Origin: a virus
DNA: 64,000 bases
Strand: one strand, 5' to 3'
IMG/VR virus record: IMGVR_UViG_3300030419_007436
Coordinates: 1-64,000 of that record
The notes under the pieces are model-generated. The model saw nothing but the letters and a program-made list of their open reading frames with translations. It searched no databases and had not been told where the DNA came from. A program made the translations under genes and the position numbers. Below are positions 38,068 to 46,164 of this stretch, one piece after another (positions within the stretch are counted from its first letter, which is position 1; the number at the start of each line of letters is the position of its first letter).

Positions 38068-39032
38068 TCTATTGTTGTCATCCAGTGATTAATCATATCG
38101 TCCATCAACGTTTCAAATGTATATTCGGGGGCCCACCCAAGAACCTCTCTTGCTTTTGTTGAATCTCCCTTAAGATATTTCAACTCTTCGGGTCTCATAT
38201 ATTTTGGATTTTGTACAACATAATCCTTATAGTCTAGGCCCAGCTGTCCGAAAACATATTCACATAGATTTCTAACTGAGTGTGTTTCGCCGGTTGCAAC
38301 TATAAATTCATCAGGAGTGTGATGGTTAATAATCATGTGCATGGCCCTTACATAATCCTTTGAATGTCCCCAGTCTCGAAAAGAGTCTAAATTACCAAGC
38401 TCTAGTTTATCTCTATAACCCTTCTTAATTTCTACTGCGGTTTTAACGACCTTATTTGTGACAAAGTTAGAGCCGCGGCGAGGGGATTCGTGATTAAATA
38501 AAATCCCATTACAGGCATGTAAATTATAGGCATTTCGGTAGTGTTTAACTAGATTGTATGCTAAAAGTTTAGCGCAGCCGTAAGGACTCACAGGGTTCAT
38601 GGGAGTTGTCAGTCTTTGGCTTCCATCTTCATCAACAGAATTTCCAAACATTTCAGAAGAACTAGCCTGATAGAATTTTGCTTTTGGTACAATCGATTTG
38701 TATACTTCTAAGAGATTGAGTACTCCCATCGCGTTTGTTTGAATAGTATAAGACGGTACATCAAAACTAATTCTTACATGACTCATCGCAGCCAAATTAT
38801 ATATCTCATCTGGCTTTACCTCATTTACAACGCGAGTTAAGGAGGGGACATCCATCATATCAGCATAAAAAGTGTTAATTTTATCATTAACGTGTTTAAG
38901 TCTGCTGTCTTGATTTTCAGCAACAGAACTTCTTCTAATAAGTCCATGAACTTCATATCCCTTGTTCAAAAGGTATTCAGATAAGTAACTCCCGTCTTGT
39001 CCTGAAACACCTGTAATTAACGCTCTTTTCAT
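38064..39032 (-). CDS. gmd: GDP-mannose 4,6-dehydratase
   Basis: The 322-aa protein opens MKRALITGVSGQDGSYLSEY and contains GLIRRSS, YNLAAMSHV, ASSSEMFG, PVSPYGCAK and FNHESPRRG. All of these are diagnostic of Gmd. It converts GDP-D-mannose to GDP-4-keto-6-deoxymannose, the first step to GDP-fucose. Its start overlaps the stop of the mini aminotransferase, and its stop overlaps the fcl start. The length is slightly short of bacterial Gmd (about 345-370 aa), with the active-site part intact. Confidence 0.96.
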   Translation of the reverse strand: MKRALITGVSGQDGSYLSEYLLNKGYEVHGLIRRSSVAENQDSRLKHVNDKINTFYADMMDVPSLTRVVNEVKPDEIYNLAAMSHVRISFDVPSYTIQTNAMGVLNLLEVYKSIVPKAKFYQASSSEMFGNSVDEDGSQRLTTPMNPVSPYGCAKLLAYNLVKHYRNAYNLHACNGILFNHESPRRGSNFVTNKVVKTAVEIKKGYRDKLELGNLDSFRDWGHSKDYVRAMHMIINHHTPDEFIVATGETHSVRNLCEYVFGQLGLDYKDYVVQNPKYMRPEELKYLKGDSTKAREVLGWAPEYTFETLMDDMINHWMTTIE

Positions 39033-39619
39033 TTAAAAATCCTCATATTTGTTAAATCTGGCCAATCTGAAATTGTCCATTGTTTTGGTTTGTTGTTGAT
39101 CGCCTCTGGCAATCTTTCTAGCCCCAAGGCTGCAGTTTCTGGTGTCATATAATAATGGTATCCCATTGAAGATATATTTTGCTCTCTCCATGGAATATTT
39201 GGCAACCTTCCGTCATATGACATTTTTTTTAATTCTTCTTGTGCTGTTTTATTGTCTGTTAAAATCATTCCGCCGCGGCCAAGACTTAAATGCTTCCTGT
39301 ATTGAAAACTCAAACACATAAACGTCTTAGGAATATAGCTGTCTTTTTTCCATAGGACCGCGGCATCTATAATATTTGTATTTCCTAAATAATAATAATC
39401 ATTCCAATTCTCCTCTCTCCATTCAAAATCAATATCTATTTTTCTTGCCAAAAAAGGAACAGATATGTATGTATGTTTTGGTATTGTTATTTTTGTTGGC
39501 TTTTCATATCTTAAACAAAGCTCCAATGCATGTGTACAACAATCAACTGCAATTCCGTGGGGCGCGCCGAAAAACTTAGCCACTTGTTGTTCAAATTTTT
39601 CTACAAGATCAAAACTCAT
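39029..39619 (-). CDS. Truncated DegT/DnrJ/EryC1-type aminotransferase
   Basis: This 196-aa protein matches the large domain of PLP-dependent sugar aminotransferases: VDCCTHALELCL, IPKHTYISVPFLA, NIIDAA, SFQYRKHLSLGRGG with the putative Schiff-base Lys109, and YYMTPETAALGLERL. Family members are usually about 370 aa; the C-terminal small domain is missing and the chain ends soon after the last motif. It may be a reduced enzyme, an inactive substrate-binding protein, or a partner subunit. It is coupled to gmd by a 4-base overlap, so a 4-amino-sugar made from the Gmd ketosugar is conceivable, but that is inference. Confidence 0.82.
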   Translation of the reverse strand: MSFDLVEKFEQQVAKFFGAPHGIAVDCCTHALELCLRYEKPTKITIPKHTYISVPFLARKIDIDFEWREENWNDYYYLGNTNIIDAAVLWKKDSYIPKTFMCLSFQYRKHLSLGRGGMILTDNKTAQEELKKMSYDGRLPNIPWREQNISSMGYHYYMTPETAALGLERLPEAINNKPKQWTISDWPDLTNMRIFK

Positions 39620-40155
39620 TTTGTTGCCTCAACGTTTAAACTTATAAGAGTACCACTTTCTTTATCCATGTGAGGCTTGTATGCTTGAGAATGATCATCA
39701 AAAGATGCATGCTCTGTTTCTTTCCAATCATAGGTCTCAACATTAAGAAAGCCGCACTGCTCTAACAAATCAGATAAACTATTAAAATCATAAGTTGTTT
39801 TATGGTATATGGTTTTATCACCCATTTCCATTTTTCCATATAAAGGCCCCAAAAATTCTTCCAAACTATAAGCTTTATAACAATAGAGATTGACCATCGA
39901 TTCAAAGTCTGGTACTGCAACTCTCAATATTCCATTCGGCTTGAGTACACGATACCACTCTTTTAAGACAAGCTCCGCTTCTTTTCTGTCAAAATATTCT
40001 AAAACATGAGACGCATATATTAAATCAACAGTATTATTATCGAAATTTAGTCTCGTGATATCATAGTCATTTAAATGATCATAATCGCCGCCATCGATGT
40101 GCACCCAATCTTTTCCAAAATTTCTCCAACCGCAACCTAAATGTAATTTTATCAT
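39616..40155 (-). CDS. Class I SAM-dependent methyltransferase
   Basis: The 179-aa product has the SAM-binding GCGWRNFG near the N-terminus (LHLGCG), an acidic second motif (VHIDGGDYD), then DLIYASHVLEYF and a post-motif strand WYRVLKPNGILRVAVPD. This is the layout of small class I methyltransferases in sugar and lipopolysaccharide clusters. The substrate could be a sugar hydroxyl or the glycan terminus. It overlaps both neighbours by 4 bases. The C-terminal region (FDDHSQAYKPHM) is His-rich and may contribute to the acceptor site. Confidence 0.9.
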   Translation of the reverse strand: MIKLHLGCGWRNFGKDWVHIDGGDYDHLNDYDITRLNFDNNTVDLIYASHVLEYFDRKEAELVLKEWYRVLKPNGILRVAVPDFESMVNLYCYKAYSLEEFLGPLYGKMEMGDKTIYHKTTYDFNSLSDLLEQCGFLNVETYDWKETEHASFDDHSQAYKPHMDKESGTLISLNVEATK

Positions 40156-40559
40156 ATAAATTCTTTATCCTGTTCAATGCCTAAGTACGGCCCAGTTTTG
40201 TATTCATATACCAAAGTGTCATCTTCCAATATTTCATACGTGTGGCCACCATATAAGGTAATACTACAATCTCCAGCATCTAAAATTTCTTCAGAAACAA
40301 CTTTGTCATCCAAATCATATAAAATAGCCTTTACTTTTCCGCTTATTACCGCCCACGATTCTTGGGCTATTGTAGTTGTTTTTTCACAAAAAACATGTTT
40401 GTGGGGCTTAAATGTCTTTCCCTTCGGTAAGCGCATCGCGGCTAACTGAATAAATTCTTTATCCTCAACAACATTAAGCCTTTCAGTTTGAACGCTGTCT
40501 TTTTTTAAAATTATATGTAATAACGTCTCTGGTTCAACTTTAGAATAAATTTTTTTCAT
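40152..40559 (-). CDS. Small cupin-fold protein
   Basis: This 135-aa protein contains FKPHKHVFCEKT, AQESWAVISGKVKAILYD and GGHTYEILEDDTLVYEYKTG, which correspond to the two cupin strand motifs, with His residues that could bind metal. Such cupins (WbuC-like) occur in O-antigen clusters and as sugar epimerase or isomerase relatives, but the exact reaction cannot be read. No clear Shine-Dalgarno precedes the ATG; instead TATAAT lies 7 bases upstream of it (40572-40567), so a leaderless transcript is possible. Confidence 0.82.
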   Translation of the reverse strand: MKKIYSKVEPETLLHIILKKDSVQTERLNVVEDKEFIQLAAMRLPKGKTFKPHKHVFCEKTTTIAQESWAVISGKVKAILYDLDDKVVSEEILDAGDCSITLYGGHTYEILEDDTLVYEYKTGPYLGIEQDKEFI

Positions 40560-40583
40560 GATAATGATTATACTGTAATACTG

Positions 40584-40952
40584 TCAATAATTTAAAGAAT
40601 TATCTATAAAATCTAGCACGTAGTCCCAAGAGCTTTTTTTACCTCTTTCAAATCTAATTGCTTTGTCATCAATATAACATTTAGCAGGCAATTTTGTATT
40701 TGATATCTCGTCAAAATAGTGAAGCATGTCTTGTTCTACAAGCCATTTTTTAATTGGTTCGGGGGGTCGACAAGAAACAATAACAAGCCGATATCCATTG
40801 CTCTTTAGCTTTTCTAATGCCTCTCTCGTGCCCTCTGTTGGCTTATCATAGACATTTTGTTGTCCCTTAAACCCCTTAGAATATCGATGGATAACACCAT
40901 CAAAATCTATAGCAATTGTTTTGTCTTTAACTTTTACGTCAATTTCTTTCAT
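40584..40952 (-). CDS. HAD-like phosphatase-fold protein (122 aa)
   Basis: The N-terminal AIDFDGVIHRYS supplies the DxD nucleophile motif of HAD enzymes; VIVSCRPP is the second (Ser) motif and AKCYIDDKA the third acidic motif. The minimal size fits compact HAD hydrolases. Near a sugar-nucleotide cluster it could dephosphorylate a sugar phosphate or clean up a phosphorylated precursor. It overlaps the APS kinase gene by 4 bases. An alternative is a polynucleotide-kinase-phosphatase-like domain, but no kinase P-loop is present in this protein. Confidence 0.82.
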   Translation of the reverse strand: MKEIDVKVKDKTIAIDFDGVIHRYSKGFKGQQNVYDKPTEGTREALEKLKSNGYRLVIVSCRPPEPIKKWLVEQDMLHYFDEISNTKLPAKCYIDDKAIRFERGKKSSWDYVLDFIDNSLNY

Positions 40953-41680
40953 GATATACTCTCAATTATAAAATTTTCTAATGTTTTCAAAGAGTGTTTT
41001 ATATCCTCTTTGTCTGTTTCAATAGCAAGATCTTCGATTTCTGGTTCATCAAACGGGTCAGATATACCAGTAAAGTTGTATACTTTATCTGGATCTCCAT
41101 CTGGAAGGAGCGCCCTTTTATATAAGCCTTTCGTGTCTCTTCTCTTTAATTCATCCAGTCCGCACTTAATGTAAACCAGTTTTGAATCAGGTATAGTTTT
41201 TTTAATGTGGTTTCGAGTGGAGTTGTAAGGGTTGATTGCAGACATTATACATACAACATTGTTTCTTCCTAAAACCTTGCCAACAAAAGAGAGTCTCCTT
41301 ATGTTTTCTTCTCGATCTCCCTTTGAAAAACCCAAGTCTCTACATAAGTTTTCCCTGTATTCGTCTCCATCGATGACTTCTACTTTAATGCCGCGGCTTT
41401 GAAGCCTTTTTTTAACTGCCATGGCTAAAGTTGTTTTTCCGGCTCCAGACATTCCCGTCAGTTGAATATAGAGTCCCTTGGTTTTTCCCCACTTTATTTT
41501 GTTCCACACTCTTTCATGAAGCATGAATAAACAGAGCATCAAAAGGTGATACACAATTGCAACAAAGCTGGTTTGTTTAATAGAGCCTGTAATAATAAAA
41601 GCAACTAAAGATAGGATAAAAAATCCTAAAACTTTCCAGCTAACTGCTTTTGTAAAACTTCTTTTTTTTGAATCAATCAT
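40949..41680 (-). CDS. cysC: Membrane-anchored adenylylsulfate (APS) kinase, DUF2061 fusion
   Basis: The 243-aa protein has two parts. Residues 1-62 carry the DUF2061 signature (RSFTKAVSWKVLGF, VAFIITGS, MLHERVWNKIKWG) with two hydrophobic segments. From residue 70 follows APS kinase: GMSGAGKT (P-loop 76-83), VIDGDEYRENLCRDLGFSK, REENIRRL and GLYKRA. It phosphorylates APS to PAPS, the donor used by the sulfotransferase at 47768-48493. An APS kinase held at the membrane is unusual and suggests local PAPS supply. No ATP sulfurylase is in the window, so APS must come from the host. It sits between the HAD protein and the 246-aa gene. Confidence 0.93.
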   Translation of the reverse strand: MIDSKKRSFTKAVSWKVLGFFILSLVAFIITGSIKQTSFVAIVYHLLMLCLFMLHERVWNKIKWGKTKGLYIQLTGMSGAGKTTLAMAVKKRLQSRGIKVEVIDGDEYRENLCRDLGFSKGDREENIRRLSFVGKVLGRNNVVCIMSAINPYNSTRNHIKKTIPDSKLVYIKCGLDELKRRDTKGLYKRALLPDGDPDKVYNFTGISDPFDEPEIEDLAIETDKEDIKHSLKTLENFIIESIS

Positions 41681-41683
41681 AAT

Positions 41684-42424
41684 TTAAAACCTATGTGTCG
41701 GATAATCCTTGTATTTTGTTAATTTATCAATATGTGGGTATCGATCTTCTATATATTCACAATCTTCATAGAGCGCTCGGACCAGTTCATGATCAATGCC
41801 CTCAAAAAAAGTATATAATATTGGAATGTTCATTTTCCTCGTGTGATAATAAGATTCCAAGTGTGCATTAAAGATTTTGTATTCTTCCCAATAATCATAT
41901 AAAGTTGAAAACTTATCCATGTTTTCAGAACTAGAAAAAAACCAATAATCTAAAAGCATGTTACTAGTTTTTGTTTTAATCGGATCGTGGTCATCGCATG
42001 GGGCGTAAAAGAAACTATTATCATAATTAGAAAAATTTAATTCCCTAAGAAACGCCAAATCGAACCTTGTTAACAAGACCCAATCATATTTAAAATTATT
42101 TTCTTCTTCATGTTGTTTTTTTAATTCCATGACCTTTTTTGTAGAATACCACCTACTTTTAAGAAACTCTTTTCTTCTGTTCTCCTGATTAAAAGCTAGC
42201 TGCTTTTCAAATATGCTTTTTTTTGGTTCATAATCTCTTATTATTTCACTCTCGTAATTTTCACTCCAAGAATGTATGAACACATCTACGTTATTAACAC
42301 CCATTACATGTTTTTTAAAGTGTTGAAGGGCAATCCTATAATCCACATCGCCCTTCCATTCATAGTCTTTTTTATTTTTATACACGTTTCCCACAACGCC
42401 GCATATACAAAGAGCAATTCTCAT
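41684..42424 (-). CDS. Glycan-cluster protein of unknown function (246 aa), glycosyltransferase-like
   Basis: The protein opens MRIALCICGVVGN and carries FIHSWSENYE, a long charged helix, YDWVLLTRFDLAFLREL with a short acidic FDL strand, and a DDHDPIKTK loop. The sequence looks like the uncharacterised GT-A-like proteins found in O-antigen loci, where R-x-D acts as the metal-binding motif; I could not place it in a named family. It ends 3 bases before the APS kinase gene and overlaps the next gene's end by 4 bases. Glycosyltransferase activity is inference. Confidence 0.7.
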   Translation of the reverse strand: MRIALCICGVVGNVYKNKKDYEWKGDVDYRIALQHFKKHVMGVNNVDVFIHSWSENYESEIIRDYEPKKSIFEKQLAFNQENRRKEFLKSRWYSTKKVMELKKQHEEENNFKYDWVLLTRFDLAFLRELNFSNYDNSFFYAPCDDHDPIKTKTSNMLLDYWFFSSSENMDKFSTLYDYWEEYKIFNAHLESYYHTRKMNIPILYTFFEGIDHELVRALYEDCEYIEDRYPHIDKLTKYKDYPTHRF

Positions 42425-43431
42425 TGAGTGTTCTCCGTCTTTTTAACGTAATCTACAACCCTTTTAATTCCTTCGTCTAAATCAACCTCTGGTTTCCAAT
42501 TTAATACTGTGTGTGATTTTTCATTAGATCCTAAGCTATATTTGTTTACTTCACTTTCTACTCTTTCTTTGCTTAGAGTGTATTCTCCAGAAAATAACTG
42601 TGGGTATTTGTCCCAGAAACTATCAGCTTTTTCAAACCTGGGTTCAATAAAAAAATCAAAATGATTACAAAAAATATTATAAATTTCTTTTACAGAATAG
42701 GCTTTTCCAGAAGCGACATTAAAAACCTCTCCTGATATATCATTTCTCTTCAAACAGATTTCAACGAGCCTTATGAGATCATCTACATACACATAGTCTC
42801 TTTTTTGTTCTCCATCGGAATAAAAAGTTGGTTGAGTTTTATTTAATAGACACTTTGTTATATATCCCAAAAGAGGAGGGTGTTTTCTCCTAAAATCTTG
42901 GTGGGGACCATAAACATTAAAGAAGCGGAGCAAAACAACATCCATCCCATAAGCTGAAACATATGATTTACATAGAATTTCGCACTGGCGCTTACTTATA
43001 GCGTATATCAGATCAGGTTCTTTTTCTAAATCATTTTCAACAAATGGGGCGTTTTTACAATTTTCATATAGCGCACTTGTGCTGGCAAATATAAACTTTT
43101 TAACTCCCATTCTTCTAGAGGCATCTAACATATTAGCAGTTCCGCATAAATTATTATCTAGAGCATTAACTGGGTTGGACTGGCAATCTGGGAGTGGCGC
43201 AATGCCAGCCATGTGAATTACTGCATCTACTCCTTCTAAATGTTTATAGATATCTTTATCTCTCACATCTTTTTTTATAAAAGTTCCAATATTTTTTCCA
43301 TCAACAGATAAATTATCTGCATGTCCATAGCTCATATTGTCTAAAAGAATAATTTCATTTCCAGATTTTTCTAAATTGTATCCTATTTGAGACCCTATAA
43401 ATCCGGCACCACCCGTAATAAGAATTTTCAT
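42421..43431 (-). CDS. NAD-dependent nucleotide-sugar epimerase
   Basis: This 336-aa extended SDR has GGAGFIGSQI, IHMAGIAPLPD, ASTSALYE and the Y-x3-K pair YAISK, with RFFNVYGPHQ and DYVYVDDL substrate-domain signatures. It is a second, distinct epimerase/dehydratase of the cluster and resembles UDP-glucose/GlcNAc 4-epimerases. The substrate is not identifiable from sequence. It overlaps both neighbours by 4 bases, in line with one long operon. Confidence 0.9.
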   Translation of the reverse strand: MKILITGGAGFIGSQIGYNLEKSGNEIILLDNMSYGHADNLSVDGKNIGTFIKKDVRDKDIYKHLEGVDAVIHMAGIAPLPDCQSNPVNALDNNLCGTANMLDASRRMGVKKFIFASTSALYENCKNAPFVENDLEKEPDLIYAISKRQCEILCKSYVSAYGMDVVLLRFFNVYGPHQDFRRKHPPLLGYITKCLLNKTQPTFYSDGEQKRDYVYVDDLIRLVEICLKRNDISGEVFNVASGKAYSVKEIYNIFCNHFDFFIEPRFEKADSFWDKYPQLFSGEYTLSKERVESEVNKYSLGSNEKSHTVLNWKPEVDLDEGIKRVVDYVKKTENTQ

Positions 43432-44483
43432 AATATATAATTCTCCAAATAATCATTTCGTTTGCAAGATATTGAATGGCACGAGGGATATGGGTTTGTG
43501 TTTGAAAAATCATTCACTATAATCCGTTGTCCGTGATTGCAACCAGATATTATTTGCTTATATTTTATCCCTCTAAGCTTCATGTAGTCCTTGAATTGCT
43601 TAAGATACTTTTCTGTTCTAGACGTCATAAAAATTAATTCATAACCACTATCGGACAGCTTTTTTAGTGTCATAATGTTTTTTTCTATTGGCTCAAAAGT
43701 ATTTGACCAGTTTTTCTTGCCATATTTTCCATAGTTTTTTAAAAGAACACCATCAATATCAAAAATATAAGTTTTATGCTTCCTTACTTCTTTAAACCAA
43801 TCATCTTTTGTTCCCCAGTCAACGAACTTATCACCCTCTATGTATTCAAAAACCATCTTGTCTTCTAGGATTAAATACGAAATCACATGACTGACATATA
43901 TTTCTGAACTACTAATATTAACATGACTATTATGAATTTTATCATAAGCGCTAACAAAGTTCTCGGCTATAGTAGAATAAACGCCAAGGCAAATAATATT
44001 AGAAACAATTTCTTTCTCTACAATATCTAATACTATATCATCATCGTTTTTAACAATAAAGCTCTTTGATTGTATGTTATCAACCTTAGAATCGTGGTCG
44101 ACCGTTAAACCTACTATAAAATTTTTATTTTTTGAAAAAGAACATTCTACAAGACAGTCAGAATCCTTAATTACAACCTGATCTGTTACTTCACATTCTT
44201 TAATTGTTTTGTAAACTGTTTCTGAAGCAGAAGAAGTAGGATTTTCTAATACCAATATTTCAATATTTTCTCCGAAAGCTTGTCTCAGGATAATATCAAC
44301 GTTATGTGTATCACAATGATCTCTTATTACGGTTATGATCACTCTATCAAATTTTTTATAATTAATAGAATTCATTACCTTTTGTATCATAAGATCTCCG
44401 TCTGGATGGGTTAGCGTCCACTTTGGCCTCATGTTTGGGTATCTTGAAGATTTTCCCGCTGCCGGTATTATTAGAGTTTTCAC
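43428..44483 (-). CDS. Bifunctional nucleotidyltransferase-HAD phosphatase
   Basis: Residues 1 to about 230 form a sugar-nucleotidyltransferase domain (TLIIPAAGKSSRYP, VVIKDSDC, DKFVDWGTKDDW). Residues from about 238 form a HAD domain with FDIDGVLL (D242, D244), FMTSRTEK and IVNDFSNTNP. The GTG start at 44483 overlaps the kinase gene stop as GTGA. The fusion joins nucleotide-activation with a phosphatase, as seen in some capsule clusters. Together with the adjacent APH-like kinase it could prepare an activated phosphorylated compound; the compound is not known. Confidence 0.88.
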   Translation of the reverse strand: MKTLIIPAAGKSSRYPNMRPKWTLTHPDGDLMIQKVMNSINYKKFDRVIITVIRDHCDTHNVDIILRQAFGENIEILVLENPTSSASETVYKTIKECEVTDQVVIKDSDCLVECSFSKNKNFIVGLTVDHDSKVDNIQSKSFIVKNDDDIVLDIVEKEIVSNIICLGVYSTIAENFVSAYDKIHNSHVNISSSEIYVSHVISYLILEDKMVFEYIEGDKFVDWGTKDDWFKEVRKHKTYIFDIDGVLLKNYGKYGKKNWSNTFEPIEKNIMTLKKLSDSGYELIFMTSRTEKYLKQFKDYMKLRGIKYKQIISGCNHGQRIIVNDFSNTNPYPSCHSISCKRNDYLENYIL

Positions 44484-45292
44484 GATATATAAAATTTCCC
44501 TGATAAGTGATTTAAACTATTTTCTAAGAAGAATTTGGTGTCCTTGTTTTTTGCATAAGGAAAAATTCTTAATAGATTTAATATCAACATCCTCTTTATA
44601 AGCTCAAATTTTTCTTTACCAACAAAGCTTTTTAATTGTTCATAAAGAAAAATGTTTTTAATAAAAGGCTTCTTTCTTTGATTGCGCCAAGACCACATAA
44701 TTAACATATCTTGCAACAACTTAGAATAATCAATTATGTTGGTATTAACAAATGAATCTAAAAAGTCAATTAAATAAATTTTTCCCTTGTAAATTAACAC
44801 ATTTTCAAAAGTTAAGTCTCCATGACAAAAACCAGACTCAACCATGCTCCAATCATATTTTAAACAATAATTAATGTATTTTTCATCAATACCTTGCACA
44901 AGACTAGAAATATTTAATATTTTCTTTTCCATTTCATCGACGATGTTTACATGCTTTCTTTCTCCATTATTTTGTATAAATAAAAATATTTCTAATATGA
45001 TGAAATCAATATCTTTTTTACTGTTGAAAGACATGTACTTGTTTAATGATATACCATTTATATATTCCATATCAAAATAAAACAAGCCGTTATTTATTCC
45101 GCAATCATATATTTTTGGAGTTTTAATTGTGTTGCTCGAAGGACAAAAACCCTTCTGTTTGAGCATTTGTTTTTCTAGTCTGTCATTATATTTTGTTGAG
45201 CCGGATGTTTTTCTTACATATTTTCCCCTGGAGTTTTCACGTAATTCTATATTACATCCAGAGTGGCCATTTAATTTTCTTATTATAGACAT
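44480..45292 (-). CDS. APH/choline-kinase-like phosphotransferase
   Basis: The 270-aa product shows the phosphotransferase-fold catalytic loop HGDLTFENVL and the metal-binding IDFLDS. It is preceded by a basic N-terminal region (NIELRENSRGKYVRK) and followed by helices. These are shared by aminoglycoside, choline and sugar kinases. In a sugar cluster it would phosphorylate a small molecule or sugar, which the neighbouring nucleotidyltransferase could then activate. It overlaps that gene by 4 bases and lies 2 bases after the GT10 gene. It lacks further family-specific motifs, so the substrate is open. Confidence 0.85.
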   Translation of the reverse strand: MSIIRKLNGHSGCNIELRENSRGKYVRKTSGSTKYNDRLEKQMLKQKGFCPSSNTIKTPKIYDCGINNGLFYFDMEYINGISLNKYMSFNSKKDIDFIILEIFLFIQNNGERKHVNIVDEMEKKILNISSLVQGIDEKYINYCLKYDWSMVESGFCHGDLTFENVLIYKGKIYLIDFLDSFVNTNIIDYSKLLQDMLIMWSWRNQRKKPFIKNIFLYEQLKSFVGKEKFELIKRMLILNLLRIFPYAKNKDTKFFLENSLNHLSGKFYIS

Positions 45293-45294
45293 AT

Positions 45295-46164
45295 TTATTT
45301 ATCATAATATCGTCTAAATGAAAATTCTATACTATCAATAAAGTTATTCTTTGCAATTTGGAAATTATTTTTAATTGCATTCATTCTTTTCTTGTAATCA
45401 GACATGGTTAAATTATCCACAATATTTAATAAGTCTTCACGACCTTTAAAAAATATAATTCCATCCGGATCAAAATATTCTGATATTTTTTTAGCTCCCA
45501 TATATATTGGTACAACCCCTGTTAAAAAACAATCTATTATTTTTTCTGAAAAATAGTGATCAGACACATGATTTTCAATTGTGATTGAAAAAGCATAATC
45601 CCTCATAGCCTCTATTTTTCCAACAACATCTGGTAAAGGGTTGTGGCCAGTACCAAAAAGGTCAGGAACAAACTTTGGTCGGCCGGAGACTATCCGACGA
45701 CTATAAAAATGATTTAATAGGTTCACGCGATTCTTTTGCAAAGGAGTCCAGTTTTTAGTTGAACACACATAAGAACACAGCTTTGTTTTCTCAAATATTT
45801 GCCAATTTTCTTTTGGCCATATAAAAGTACCTCCGGCCGGAGTAATCCATGCCTTTGGGCCCAAAGAGTTTATGGAAATATCATCATATGTTACAACATA
45901 ATCAAAATTATGGTGATTTTTATCTATCCAATCATAAAACCATGGAACTATGCAGCGACAATCAGTTATTAATGCGACTTTGACATCTGACTCGGTTTTA
46001 TCAAACTCTTCCATTGCATCATTGATAAAATAAGTTAATTCATTATTATCTGGTTTATTATAAACAACATCAAATCTTTCAGATCCCGGGCCGCGCGTTA
46101 AAGATTCTTTAGAATACCAACCGTCCGCGCCTACAATATTTATTGTTTTTTTATTTTCTTTCAA
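45295..46164 (-). CDS. Alpha-1,3/4-fucosyltransferase-like (GT10)
   Basis: The C-terminal half contains YAFSITIENHVSDHYFSEKI followed by CFLTGVVPIYMG and EYFDPDGIIFF. This is the GT10 motif (F-x2-EN.....Y.TEK....G.VP...G) that binds GDP-fucose. The N-terminus is acceptor-side, with no membrane anchor. The start is a TTG at 46164 preceded by AGGA; the next in-frame ATG is about residue 51 and would cut off the N-terminal strand. It lies within the same overlapping operon as gmd, fcl and the GT11 enzyme. Confidence 0.92.
   Translation of the reverse strand: MKENKKTINIVGADGWYSKESLTRGPGSERFDVVYNKPDNNELTYFINDAMEEFDKTESDVKVALITDCRCIVPWFYDWIDKNHHNFDYVVTYDDISINSLGPKAWITPAGGTFIWPKENWQIFEKTKLCSYVCSTKNWTPLQKNRVNLLNHFYSRRIVSGRPKFVPDLFGTGHNPLPDVVGKIEAMRDYAFSITIENHVSDHYFSEKIIDCFLTGVVPIYMGAKKISEYFDPDGIIFFKGREDLLNIVDNLTMSDYKKRMNAIKNNFQIAKNNFIDSIEFSFRRYYDK

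Noticed and set aside
40567-40587. TTGACA and TATAAT in the gap before the cupin gene read as a sigma-70 pair
   Set aside because: Spacing is only 9 bases, far from 17; only the TATAAT near the ATG is kept as a separate weak hint.
40949-44483. Phosphoramidate (MeOPN) capsule pathway suggested by a CysC-like kinase plus a nucleotidyltransferase
   Set aside because: The glutamine kinase and the amidase-type hydrolase of that pathway are absent, and a sulfotransferase gives a simpler explanation for the APS kinase.
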